A stretch of DNA of 64,000 nt from Altericroceibacterium endophyticum (GTDB taxonomy: Bacteria > Pseudomonadota > Alphaproteobacteria > Sphingomonadales > Sphingomonadaceae), in contig NZ_WTYT01000001.1 of the NCBI RefSeq assembly GCF_009827595.1, forward strand, positions 682,001 through 746,000. The letters are read 5' to 3'. The position numbers and the translations under genes were made by a program. Below are positions 37,786 to 46,512 of this stretch, in pieces; positions within the stretch are counted from its first letter, which is position 1, and each line of letters opens with the position of its first letter. A model generated the notes under the pieces. It did not search any database, was not told where the DNA came from, and saw only the letters and a list, made by a program, of their open reading frames with translations.

Positions 37786-39465
37786 ATGCACCAAACAAGG
37801 ACCAGCAGCGATCCGCGCACGATCCTGTCCGATCCGCTGCTCAACAAGGGCACAGCCTTTACCGAGGCAGAGCGCGATTATCTGGGCCTGCACGGCCTGC
37901 TGCCGAGCCACGTGGCGACAATGGCGGGCCAGATAGATCGCCGTATCGCGGTGCTGCGCGCATTTTCGACCTCGTTCGAGAAATATGCCTTCCTGCGTGA
38001 TCTGCAGGATACCAACGAAACACTCTTTTACGCGCTGCTGGCGCAGCACCGCTCGGAGCTGCTGCCGCTGGTCTATACGCCCACGGTGGGCGAGGCCTGC
38101 GTGCGCTTCAGCGAGATCTATAGCAGACCGCGCGGCCTGTTCCTGTCCTACCCGCTCAAGGGGCGGCTTAGCCAGATTCTGGCCGATCTGCCGTTCGACG
38201 ATGTCGAAGTCATCTGCGCGACCGATGGGGAGCGGATTCTGGGCCTTGGCGATCAGGGCGCGGGGGGCATGGGCATCCCGATCGGCAAGCTGTCGCTCTA
38301 CACCGATTGCGCCGGGATCGATCCTGCCCGCACGCTGCCGGTCATGATCGACACGGGCACCGACAACGAGGCGCTGCGCGAAAACCCGCTCTATGTCGGC
38401 TGGCGGAACAAGCGCGTGCGCGGGGCCGAGTACGACTCATTTATCGAGGAATTCGTCGAGGCAGTGCGCGAACGCTGGCCGCACGCGATGCTGCAGTGGG
38501 AAGATTTCGCGGGCCCCAATGCGGTTGCGCTGCTGCATCGCTATCGTGACCGCTTGCCGTCCTTCAACGACGATATTCAGGGCACTGCCGCAACCGCGCT
38601 CGCGGCGATCCTTTCAGCCGAGCGGCTGGCGGGGATCGACTTGGCCCAGCACAAGCTGCTCCTGTTCGGGGCGGGCGCGGCAGGCTGCGGGATCGCCAGT
38701 CTGCTGGTCGACGAGCTGGAAAAGCGGGGCCTATCGCGCGACAAGGCACGCGGCTGCATCTATGCAGTTGATCGCGATGGTCTGATCATCGAAGGGGCCA
38801 ACGTCGCGATTCCGGGCCAAGCGCTGATCGCACGCCCCGAAGCGGAGGCGGGCGGATGGCTGGCATCGGGCAGCGCTCCGGGCCTGATCGAGACTATCGA
38901 GCGGGTGCATCCGGCGGTATTGATCGGCACCTCGGGCCAGTTCGGCGCCTTCGGAGAGCCAGTCGTGCGTGCCATGACGAAGCATCATGACCGCCCGATC
39001 ATCCTGCCTCTGTCAAACCCGGTCACCCGGTCGGAAGCGAGCGCCGAAGACATCGAGGCATGGTCCGATGGTCGCGCGATCATCGGCACGGGCAGCCCTT
39101 CGCAAGGGGCCACCGGCGCGGTGACGCAGGTCAATAACGTCTACATCTTTCCCGGCATCGGGCTCGGCGCGCTCGTCTCGGGCGTCACGCGCATCACCGA
39201 TGCGATGTTCATAGAAGCGGCAAAAGCGCTGGCCTCGCTCAAGCCCGAGGGCAGCGGCGATGCGCTGTTTCCACCAAGCGAGCAGCTGGCCGATGTCGCC
39301 GATTGCGTAGCGCTCGCCGTGTGCCGGGTAGCGGAACGTGATCTGGGAGCGATTCCCCCGCTCGACGGTTGGGAAAAGGCCATTGCAAGGCGGCGCTGGG
39401 TTCCGGCCTATCGCAATTCCTTGTGTTCGCCCAATATCGAAAGGACACATAATGCCATTAGTTAA
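37786..39465 (+). CDS. maeA: NAD-dependent malic enzyme
   Basis: 559 residues, the length of E. coli MaeA (SfcA). It converts malate to pyruvate and CO2. Motifs: ALLAQHRSELLPLVYTPTVG, RGLFLSYPLKGRL (catalytic Lys/Tyr region), GDQGAGGMGIPIGKL, QWEDFAGPNA, SFNDDIQGTAA (metal ligands) and the Rossmann motif LLLFGAGAAGCGIASLL, followed by PLSNP. It sits behind the TRAP transporter genes, which fits feeding imported C4 acids into pyruvate. The last 14 bases overlap the tautomerase gene. Confidence 0.95.
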   Translation: MHQTRTSSDPRTILSDPLLNKGTAFTEAERDYLGLHGLLPSHVATMAGQIDRRIAVLRAFSTSFEKYAFLRDLQDTNETLFYALLAQHRSELLPLVYTPTVGEACVRFSEIYSRPRGLFLSYPLKGRLSQILADLPFDDVEVICATDGERILGLGDQGAGGMGIPIGKLSLYTDCAGIDPARTLPVMIDTGTDNEALRENPLYVGWRNKRVRGAEYDSFIEEFVEAVRERWPHAMLQWEDFAGPNAVALLHRYRDRLPSFNDDIQGTAATALAAILSAERLAGIDLAQHKLLLFGAGAAGCGIASLLVDELEKRGLSRDKARGCIYAVDRDGLIIEGANVAIPGQALIARPEAEAGGWLASGSAPGLIETIERVHPAVLIGTSGQFGAFGEPVVRAMTKHHDRPIILPLSNPVTRSEASAEDIEAWSDGRAIIGTGSPSQGATGAVTQVNNVYIFPGIGLGALVSGVTRITDAMFIEAAKALASLKPEGSGDALFPPSEQLADVADCVALAVCRVAERDLGAIPPLDGWEKAIARRRWVPAYRNSLCSPNIERTHNAIS

Positions 39466-39841
39466 GATCGACATGATGGAAGGTCGGTCGGATCAGGAAA
39501 TTCGGACATTCCTCGATACCGTACAGGAAACCATCGTGGATGCCTTCGGCGTGCCTGAAACCGACCGCTACCAGATCGTGACCGAGCACAAGCCCGGGCG
39601 CATGATCATGCTTGATACTGGCCTAGGCTTCGATCGCAGCGACAAGGTGGGGGCGATCCATATCTTCACCTCGCCGCGTACTCCTAAAATGCTCAAGGAT
39701 GTCTACGCGGGCTTCGCCAAGAATCTGCAGGACAAATGCGGCCTGGATCCGCAAGACCTCTTCGTCGCGGTCACGCCCAACGGCGTATCAGATTGGAGCT
39801 TCGGTGGCGGTGAAGCGCAATACATGACCGGAAAGCTCTGA
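39452..39841 (+). CDS. tautomerase, malonate semialdehyde decarboxylase-like
   Basis: 129 residues starting Met-Pro (MPLVKIDMMEGRSDQEI), so Pro1 becomes the catalytic N-terminus after Met removal. Length and sequence (IVDAFGVPETDRYQIV, LDTGLGFDRS, DWSFGGGEAQY) fit the MSAD branch of the tautomerase superfamily rather than 4-OT. Counting Pro as 1, Asp37 and Arg75 of MSAD are kept but Arg73 is Ser, so decarboxylase activity is uncertain. The ATG at 39452 lies inside the end of the malic enzyme gene with AAGGA upstream; the two are translationally coupled. Confidence 0.9.
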   Translation: MPLVKIDMMEGRSDQEIRTFLDTVQETIVDAFGVPETDRYQIVTEHKPGRMIMLDTGLGFDRSDKVGAIHIFTSPRTPKMLKDVYAGFAKNLQDKCGLDPQDLFVAVTPNGVSDWSFGGGEAQYMTGKL

Positions 39842-40116
39842 CGGTCCCGGCATTCATGGTTCCGATGGCTGAACCGCATAAAAGGGAAGTATAAATTTCA
39901 CGGGTCCGTATCTGCGGAGGCTGCCACACATCTATGCGACATGGAGGTCCTGTTGATCATCTTCCACGGTCGCGAGGTCTCCAAAGCTTGTAAGCGCTAC
40001 AAAGCTCGGAAAAGTGAGAACGTCTGGTGCCTCATTGACAAATCCCGATCGAAATCTCGCTTGCCTGCATGCGATTGTCGGGCCTACTCTTAGAGCCAGG
40101 TGAGGCGGAGGTTTCT

Positions 40117-40797
40117 GTGTCGAAAAAATACAAGATTGACCCCGCGCGCCGGGCAGAGATCGGCAGGGAGCGCCGCGCCCGCACCCGCGCCAATATTCTG
40201 AGCGCCGCCTTCGAAATCTTTGGGGATGAGCATGGTCTGTTCGCCCGGATTGAAGACATCGCCGAAGGCGCAAATGTTACCCGCGCCACCTTCTACAACC
40301 ATTTTTCCAATATCGAGGAATTGCGCGAGGCGTTGAGCTATGAAGTCACGCATGATTTCCTGGCAGCGGTGACGAACACGATTTCGCAACTTCCCGATGC
40401 GCGGCAACGCGCTTCTGTTGCCTTGCGCTTCTATCTGCACCGTGCACGGAGCGACCGGCGTTGGGGCTGGTCGATGCTTAATCTGAGCGCGTCGGGCAGG
40501 ATCTTCGGCGCCGAGACATATGTTCAGGCCGAAGTCACCGTTCTCGAAGGGATCGAGGAAGGACACTTCATCATCCCCTCCTCAAAAGTCGGCAGAGATA
40601 TCCTGCTGGGCAGCACCTTGGCAGCTATGGGCTCGGTCACGCGCGAAGATACTCCGCAGAACTATCCCGAAATTGTCGCGGGCTATATTCTGCATGCGCT
40701 GGGCGTGAGCTACGACGAAGCAAAGAACATCGCGGGCATGGACCTGCCAGAACTCATCTATCCGTCAGCGACCGAAGGCTCAGCTGGCGCAGTGTGA
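40117..40797 (+). CDS. TetR-family regulator
   Basis: 226 residues starting at GTG (40117), chosen for the GGAGG seven bases upstream; an ATG at 40069 would add 16 unlikely residues. The N-terminal TetR helix-turn-helix spans ~20-65 (RANILSAAFEIFGDEHGLF, then IEDIAEGANVTRATFYNHF), preceded by an unusually basic arm. The ligand domain is not recognisable. Convergent with the acyl-CoA synthetase gene (17 bases apart), so it may belong to the aromatic locus or to the malic enzyme side; neither is proven. Confidence 0.92.
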   Translation: MSKKYKIDPARRAEIGRERRARTRANILSAAFEIFGDEHGLFARIEDIAEGANVTRATFYNHFSNIEELREALSYEVTHDFLAAVTNTISQLPDARQRASVALRFYLHRARSDRRWGWSMLNLSASGRIFGAETYVQAEVTVLEGIEEGHFIIPSSKVGRDILLGSTLAAMGSVTREDTPQNYPEIVAGYILHALGVSYDEAKNIAGMDLPELIYPSATEGSAGAV

Positions 40798-40813
40798 TCC
40801 AGCCGAACGATTA

Positions 40814-42361
40814 CTAATTCACCATGCGGGCATTCTCGCCCCAGTGAGCGATACGCAGCGCCTTCTTGTCTGGTTTTCCGGCCGCCGTTCGCGGGATTTC
40901 GCTCACGAATTCCACCGATTTTGGCGCCTTCACGCTACCGAGCTGGGCTTTCGCGTGAGCAATGATTTGCGCCTCGTCCAGACCGTCACCGACAACGATC
41001 GCATGAACGGCCTCGCCCCATTTTTCATGGGGCACACCGATTACCGCGCATTCGCGCAATTGGGACAGCTGCGTGATCACTGCCTCCACCTCTGCGGTGA
41101 AGACGTTGAACCCGCCCGAAACCACCATGTCCTTCTTACGGTCGACGATATAAAGAAAACCGTCAGCATCGGCGCGGGCGATATCCCCAGTATGATGCCA
41201 GCCATATGCGCGCACTTCCTCGGTCGCTTCGGGCTTCTTGAAATATCCCTTACTGACCAGTGGGCCACGCACGCAAATCTCGCCCGCTTCGCCCATTGCC
41301 ACTTCCGCGCCATCGTCATCGAGCAGCGCCACCTGGATTGATCGGGTCGGCTTGCCGCAACTTGCCAGCCGCTCCGGTTTGTAGCCTGTGGCAGCTTCTG
41401 CCACCGTCTCGGGTGAGAGCCAGCTAATCACCATCGGACATTCGACCTGACCATAACACTGGCACATGCAAGCGCCGAAGGTGTCAACGGCGATGCGCAG
41501 CTTCTCCGGGCTGACAGGCGATCCAACGAGGATGAAGATGCGCAGGCTCGACATATCATGAAGCCCAAGCTGCGGAGAGCCCAGCAGGGAATAGAGCGCG
41601 GTGGGCGGCAGATACATGTGGCTGACGCGGTATTGTTCGATGCAGGACAGGACTGTGTCAGCATCGAAACCGGGCAGGATCACTTGCGTCGCGCCGAAGC
41701 TCATCGTGGCGAGCGCAACCGGCCCGGCCGCGTGGGTGATCGGCGCCACCACCAGCGAAACCGGATCATTGGTGCGCCCGCCCATTTCTTGCGCAGCGGT
41801 TTCAATCATCGTGCCCCAGCCGAGATTGGTGACCATCGCGCCTTTGGAGGGGCCGGTGGTGCCACCGGTCGGAATAATGCCAACCAGTTCGTCCAGATTA
41901 CCGAAAGCATCCACTTCGGGGGGAATGAAATCAGCCGGTGTGGTGTCACCGATGAAGCTGTCCAGATCGTCGATACAGACAAGATTGGTCAGTTTCGGAC
42001 AGGCAGCACGCATTTCGTCCACCTGCGCTTCAAGACTGCGATCGTAGATGATCCATTCGCACTCGACATATGCCAGATACTGCGCATTCGCGTCGACGGC
42101 ATTGCGCGTGTTGACGGGAATCCACTGGGCATTGGCGCGCCAGCAAGCCAGCAACAGGATCATCGCGATGGCACTGTTCGGCGCGAAAATGGCGAGCTGC
42201 GCCTGGTTGGCAAAACCGTGCCTGGTCAGCGCTGCGGCAATTTGCTCTGTCCTGGCCTTCACATCTGCAAAACTGTAGCTTTCACCGGTCGCAACATCGA
42301 TCAGCGCCGCGCGCGCTGGATTGAGATCATGACCGCGGTCGAAATAGTCGATCGAACTCAT
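40814..42361 (-). CDS. AMP-forming acyl-CoA synthetase (ligase)
   Basis: 515 residues of the ANL superfamily. The P-loop-like motif reads IIPTGGTTGPSKGAM (~168-182), the adenylate site is CQCYGQVE, the hinge region is GWHHTGDIARADADGFLYIVDRKKD and the thioester-forming end is PRTAAGKPDKK with the catalytic Lys. It activates a carboxylic acid to its CoA ester through an acyl-AMP. It is the last gene of the leftward biotin-carboxylase operon, which suggests the substrate is the carboxylated product, for example an aroylacetate. No fused domains. Confidence 0.94.
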   Translation of the reverse strand: MSSIDYFDRGHDLNPARAALIDVATGESYSFADVKARTEQIAAALTRHGFANQAQLAIFAPNSAIAMILLLACWRANAQWIPVNTRNAVDANAQYLAYVECEWIIYDRSLEAQVDEMRAACPKLTNLVCIDDLDSFIGDTTPADFIPPEVDAFGNLDELVGIIPTGGTTGPSKGAMVTNLGWGTMIETAAQEMGGRTNDPVSLVVAPITHAAGPVALATMSFGATQVILPGFDADTVLSCIEQYRVSHMYLPPTALYSLLGSPQLGLHDMSSLRIFILVGSPVSPEKLRIAVDTFGACMCQCYGQVECPMVISWLSPETVAEAATGYKPERLASCGKPTRSIQVALLDDDGAEVAMGEAGEICVRGPLVSKGYFKKPEATEEVRAYGWHHTGDIARADADGFLYIVDRKKDMVVSGGFNVFTAEVEAVITQLSQLRECAVIGVPHEKWGEAVHAIVVGDGLDEAQIIAHAKAQLGSVKAPKSVEFVSEIPRTAAGKPDKKALRIAHWGENARMVN

Positions 42362-42369
42362 GAGAATTC

Positions 42370-43224
42370 CTAAGCTATGACGGCGCGCAGGCTATCGAGA
42401 CGGTCGATCAGCACTTCGGGCTGCTGATCGGCGGGCAACTCGCCAATGGTGTCGCGCTTCATCAGTCCAGTGGTCATGCCGACCCCAAGCGCGCCGGTCG
42501 CATGGGCCATGCCGATTTCCAGTACCGGATCATCGCCAACAATAACCACCTCTGCGCTGTCCTCTGGCGTAAGGCCCATGCCGGCGATGGCAGACTGGAA
42601 TGCCGTGACGGAAGGCTTGCCGAGAACGGTCAGTTCGGCATTGGTCAGTGACTGAATCATAACGTTCAGCGCATAGCTTGCACCGATCGCGCGGCCTCCA
42701 GCGGTGGCGAAGAAAGGCACGTGGCTGGCGCTGGTCAGGATCGCACCGTCCCACACCGATTGGCAGGCCGCTTCAAGGTCTGGAAAAGTGAATTCGCGAT
42801 ACCATCCGGTATAGACCGCCTCGACCCCGCTCGCTTCAGCGGCAGGTTCCACGCATTCGATACCCTTGTCGAGCAAAGGAGCAGACACGCCATCCCGGCC
42901 AAGCACACGCACCTTGCTGATGCCCTGCTGTTCGAACCAGATGGCCGCCGCAGTGGACGGCGTCATGAACTCCTCATCCGCCACGTCGAAGCCCGCTTCG
43001 CGCAGACGGGCGGCATAGGCTGCGGGAGGCTTGCCGGTGCCGTTCGTGAACACGCGAAAGGGTTTCCCCAGCTTGCGGATGGCGCCCAACAGTTCGATCG
43101 CGCCCGGCAAGGCTTCGTGCCCGCCGGAAGCTGCATTGCCCAGCGCAATGGTGCCGTCCATGTCGAAGATGAAAGCCTTGGCCGCGGCAATACGCTCAGC
43201 CAGATGATCGGGAATATCGGTCAT
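42370..43224 (-). CDS. HAD-IIA phosphatase (NagD/4-nitrophenylphosphatase type)
   Basis: 284 residues. HAD motif I is FIFDMDGTI (Asp21, Asp23), motif II RVFTNGTGKPP, motif III around LGKPSVTAF and motif IV VIVGDDPVLEIGMA. The large C2 cap and overall length fit the NagD/p-nitrophenylphosphatase subfamily. The start shares one base with the stop of the carboxyltransferase gene (TAATG), so it is tightly coupled to a biotin carboxylase operon. In the acetovanillone pathway of Sphingobium SYK-6 such a phosphatase removes a phosphate placed on the phenol; this is the suggested role here. Confidence 0.92.
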   Translation of the reverse strand: MTDIPDHLAERIAAAKAFIFDMDGTIALGNAASGGHEALPGAIELLGAIRKLGKPFRVFTNGTGKPPAAYAARLREAGFDVADEEFMTPSTAAAIWFEQQGISKVRVLGRDGVSAPLLDKGIECVEPAAEASGVEAVYTGWYREFTFPDLEAACQSVWDGAILTSASHVPFFATAGGRAIGASYALNVMIQSLTNAELTVLGKPSVTAFQSAIAGMGLTPEDSAEVVIVGDDPVLEIGMAHATGALGVGMTTGLMKRDTIGELPADQQPEVLIDRLDSLRAVIA

Positions 43225-44699
43225 TATACAGAAGGTCCTGCGTGGAGCGCGATACGCATGCCATTGGCATCAACCACGAGGTCTTTTGCGGCAGGGCGTT
43301 CGGCCAATTGTTTGAACAGGGAGATGATCGGGGCCGCTTCGGGGCAATAGCTGGCCTTTGAGGGACCGCTGCCCAGCATGGCATCGACCTGATTTTCAGG
43401 CATCACCGCACGCAGCAGGAATTCCTCTTCGGGCATAGTGTTGCCGAACTTCTTACGGAGATCTGCCAGCGAGGGAAACATCGGTTCTGCCTCAATTTCC
43501 CGTGCACGCGGCCTATCCAGAATGGCAGCTTCGACATCGGGGGCCAGCGGGCTGGTGGGATGGCCAAACTTGCCCATGACATAGCGCAATATCTCATCGC
43601 TCACCTGAGCATAGCGGCCTGTTCCGATCACATTGGACAGCGCCTGGCTCATGACCATTTGCGGGAACGGCGTGACCATGATCGGATAGCCCAGCTCCGC
43701 GCGCACCCGCTCGGTCTCGGCCACCACCTCGTCGAACTTGTGTTCAAGGTTCAGCTCTTTGAGCTGGCGCCGCGTGGTCGTCATCACGCCGCCTGCAATC
43801 TGGTGGCGCAGAAAGCTGGCATCGAAGTTTTGCGGGCGGCCCGCGGGGTGCCCTTCCGCCGCGGCAAGCCTGCTCCAGTAATCGGACACGGCAGCCAGCG
43901 CCTTGTCGTCCACCGGGACATCATGTCCCAGCTCGCGCAAATTGGCGACCATGCGCGTGGCCTCGGGCAGCGAAGAACCGTCACCCAGCGGACCGATGCC
44001 GACATGCACGGTGCCCACAGCGCCGCTCTGAACTGTTTCGAGGCTCGCCAGCGGACCATAACCAATGGTGCAATGCGCATGAATTTCGAGCGGCTTGTCG
44101 CCGATCACGGCCTTAACTGCCGGAGCCAAGGTGCGCGCACGCTCGGGCGACAGCAGGCCGCCCGGATCCTTGATATAGAAGCAATCAATATCGTCGCTCT
44201 TCGCCAGTTTTGCCGCAAAATCGGCATAGAATTGGTCTGTATGCACTTCAGACAGGGTGAAAGTCAGTGCGCCCATCACACTGGCTTCACCTTCTTCCTT
44301 CACCAGCTTGCTGGCGGCCAGCACAGCTTCCACATCGTGCATCGGATCGAGCATGATGAACTTGCGGATGCCGTTGGCCTGCAATCGGCGATAGACCAGA
44401 CGCATGAATTCAGGGTCCGCCTGCTGCCACGCGATGAAGCGCAGGCCGGTGGTGATGAATTGCAGCGGTGTGCGCGGCATGGCGGCGCGCACGCGGCGGA
44501 TGCGCTCCCACGGATTGTCGCGGAAATAGCGCACGGCCACGGCCATGTGGCTGGAAGAGATGAAGTCGATCGCCTCGAACCCGACACGGTCGAGCAATCC
44601 GGCAACTTCCAGGATTTGTGCGGTGGAAAGGCCTGTCGCTCCCCATAATGACTGGTTGCCATCGCGGATCGACACATCGGTCAGCGTGATCGTGCTCAT
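43224..44699 (-). CDS. biotin-dependent carboxyltransferase (PycB/OadA-like)
   Basis: 491 residues: an HMGL-like TIM barrel (~1-290) with the metal/substrate motifs TDVSIRDGNQSLWG at the start, FYIKDPGGLLSP (Lys that is usually carboxylated) and EIHAHCTIGYGPLA (metal His pair), then the conserved PYC/OADA domain (LNLEHKFDEVVAE, YPIMVTPFPQMV, VSDEILRYVMGKFGHP). There is no fused biotin domain; the carrier is the separate gene two positions upstream. It transfers CO2 from carboxybiotin to an acceptor. Pyruvate is the classical acceptor, but the neighbours suggest a ketone. Confidence 0.92.
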   Translation of the reverse strand: MSTITLTDVSIRDGNQSLWGATGLSTAQILEVAGLLDRVGFEAIDFISSSHMAVAVRYFRDNPWERIRRVRAAMPRTPLQFITTGLRFIAWQQADPEFMRLVYRRLQANGIRKFIMLDPMHDVEAVLAASKLVKEEGEASVMGALTFTLSEVHTDQFYADFAAKLAKSDDIDCFYIKDPGGLLSPERARTLAPAVKAVIGDKPLEIHAHCTIGYGPLASLETVQSGAVGTVHVGIGPLGDGSSLPEATRMVANLRELGHDVPVDDKALAAVSDYWSRLAAAEGHPAGRPQNFDASFLRHQIAGGVMTTTRRQLKELNLEHKFDEVVAETERVRAELGYPIMVTPFPQMVMSQALSNVIGTGRYAQVSDEILRYVMGKFGHPTSPLAPDVEAAILDRPRAREIEAEPMFPSLADLRKKFGNTMPEEEFLLRAVMPENQVDAMLGSGPSKASYCPEAAPIISLFKQLAERPAAKDLVVDANGMRIALHAGPSV

Positions 44700-46030
44700 G
44701 CGGCGAACTCCTTGAAGAATCGGGTATCGACCCCGCCCTTGCGAAACGCTGCGTTGGCGGCAATTTTCGCATGCAGGTTGGCCGTGGTGGTAATGCCCTC
44801 GATACGCATGCTCGCGAGCGCAGCGGCGAGCTTGTCGACCGCTTCCTCACGCGTGGCGGCATGGACGATCAGCTTGCCGATCAAGGAATCGTAGAACGGC
44901 GGCACTTTGCCGCCGGTCGCAATATGCGTGTCGACCCGGATGCCGGGACCAGCAGGCCAGGCGGCCCGCGTGATTGTTCCGGGGGATGGCTGGAACTCGG
45001 CATCCGGGTCCTCGGCATTGATCCGCACTTCGATGGCATGACCAGTGGGGGAAAGGTCGTCCTGCCTGATGCCCAACGGATTGCCGTCTGCAATAAGGAT
45101 TTGCTGCTCGATCAGATCCACGCCGGTGATCGCTTCGGTCACCGGATGCTCGACCTGAATACGGGCGTTCATTTCAAGGAAGTAGAAGTCGAAGCTCTCC
45201 GCATCGACGAGCATTTCAACCGTGCCTGCCCCGCGATAATTCAGGTGGCGAGTAAGACGCACGGCTGCGTCTTCGATGGCGGCTCGTTTATCGTCCGGCA
45301 TGGCCGGGGCGGGAGCTTCTTCCACCAGCTTCTGAAACCGCCGCTGGATCGAGCAATCGCGCGTGCCAAGGTGGATGGCCTGCTCGCCATCGCCTAGCAC
45401 CTGCACCTCGACATGGCGGCCACTGGCAATGAAGCGCTCGACATAGATGCGCGGGTCGCCAAAACTCGCCTGCGCTTCGGCCATTGCCGCGTCGATTTCG
45501 GCTGACAGGTCTTCTGCCCGGTCAACACGCCGCATCCCCTTCCCGCCGCCGCCCGAGACTGCTTTGAGCAGCACGGGGAAGCCGGTTTCCTCGGCGCGCG
45601 CCAGTGCCTCTTCCTTGTCGGCAGCTTCGCCGCCGGGGACGACGGGCAAGCCCGCCTCAATGCCGACCTTACGCGCCATGAGCTTGTCGCCCATCGCGTT
45701 CAGGCTGGAAATATCGGGGCCGACGAAGATGATCCCCGCATCAGCGGCAGCCTGAGCAAAGCGCGCATTTTCCGAGAGAAAGCCATAGCCGGGATGGATG
45801 GCATCGGCCCTGGCGGCTTTGGCCGCGGCGATCACCGCATCAACATCCAGATAACTCTGGTTCGATGGCGCCGGGCCGACAATGGCCACCTCGTCGGACT
45901 GAATACCGGGCAGGCTGGTGGCATCGGCTTGTGAAGCGCCGAGAATGGTGGTGATGCCGAGGCGCTGCGCGGTGCGGACAATCCGCAAGGCGATTTCGCC
46001 GCGATTGGCGATGAAGAGACGCTTGATCAT
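44696..46030 (-). CDS. biotin carboxylase subunit
   Basis: 444 residues, the size of AccC, beginning MIKRLFIANRGEIALRIVRT. ATP-grasp motifs: FPVLLKAVSGGGGKGMR (~145-161), EMNARIQVEHPVTEAITG (~282-299, containing catalytic Glu and Arg). The ATG at 46030 starts the family consensus exactly; a longer frame to 46129 is not homologous. It carboxylates the biotin on the carrier encoded just upstream, using ATP and bicarbonate. Its stop overlaps the carboxyltransferase start (ATGA). It lies in a dedicated catabolic operon, not beside the housekeeping acc genes. Confidence 0.95.
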   Translation of the reverse strand: MIKRLFIANRGEIALRIVRTAQRLGITTILGASQADATSLPGIQSDEVAIVGPAPSNQSYLDVDAVIAAAKAARADAIHPGYGFLSENARFAQAAADAGIIFVGPDISSLNAMGDKLMARKVGIEAGLPVVPGGEAADKEEALARAEETGFPVLLKAVSGGGGKGMRRVDRAEDLSAEIDAAMAEAQASFGDPRIYVERFIASGRHVEVQVLGDGEQAIHLGTRDCSIQRRFQKLVEEAPAPAMPDDKRAAIEDAAVRLTRHLNYRGAGTVEMLVDAESFDFYFLEMNARIQVEHPVTEAITGVDLIEQQILIADGNPLGIRQDDLSPTGHAIEVRINAEDPDAEFQPSPGTITRAAWPAGPGIRVDTHIATGGKVPPFYDSLIGKLIVHAATREEAVDKLAAALASMRIEGITTTANLHAKIAANAAFRKGGVDTRFFKEFAA

Positions 46031-46041
46031 GCCCTGCCCCC

Positions 46042-46512
46042 TCAATCCGGCCGCACATGCATAATCGTGGCACTGGCATCGACCATCTCGGAATTTTCGA
46101 CGAGGACCTTCTCGATCGTGCCGGTGCATCCCGCATGAACCGGATTCATCAGCTTCATCGTCTCGATGATGCCGACAACGGTATCTTTTTCGACCTTATC
46201 GCCTTCCTTCACGAAGGCCGGCGCGCCCGGCTGGGGCGCACGATAGAAAGTGCCCGGCAGCGGAGCGGCAATGCCGAGCAAGCCATCGGGAAGCTCTTCC
46301 ACGGGTGCGACCTTGTCAGCAGCGGCAGGCGCTTCAGCCTCAGCGAAAGACCAGTCCTGGGTCCAGCCTTCCGCCGCATTGTCTGCACCGCCCTCACGGC
46401 GCAAGCGCAGGCGAAAGGCGTCGGTTTTTATATCGACCCGGTCATACCCGCTGCCATCGATGATGGCGACGATTTCGGACACCGCGTCTGGCGTAAGGGG
46501 CAAGTTGCTCAT
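46042..46512 (-). CDS. biotin carboxyl carrier protein
   Basis: 156 residues resembling AccB: an N-terminal helical part, an Ala/Pro/Glu-rich linker (~55-72) and a C-terminal biotinyl domain with the attachment motif ETMKLMNP, Lys120 (usually EAMKMMN). The thumb-like insert (APLPGTFYRAPQPGAPAFV) is that of acetyl-CoA carboxylase carriers. It starts on the stop of the UPF0261 gene (ATGA) and precedes biotin carboxylase by 11 bases. It shuttles carboxybiotin between the two enzymes of this operon. Confidence 0.94.
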   Translation of the reverse strand: MSNLPLTPDAVSEIVAIIDGSGYDRVDIKTDAFRLRLRREGGADNAAEGWTQDWSFAEAEAPAAADKVAPVEELPDGLLGIAAPLPGTFYRAPQPGAPAFVKEGDKVEKDTVVGIIETMKLMNPVHAGCTGTIEKVLVENSEMVDASATIMHVRPD

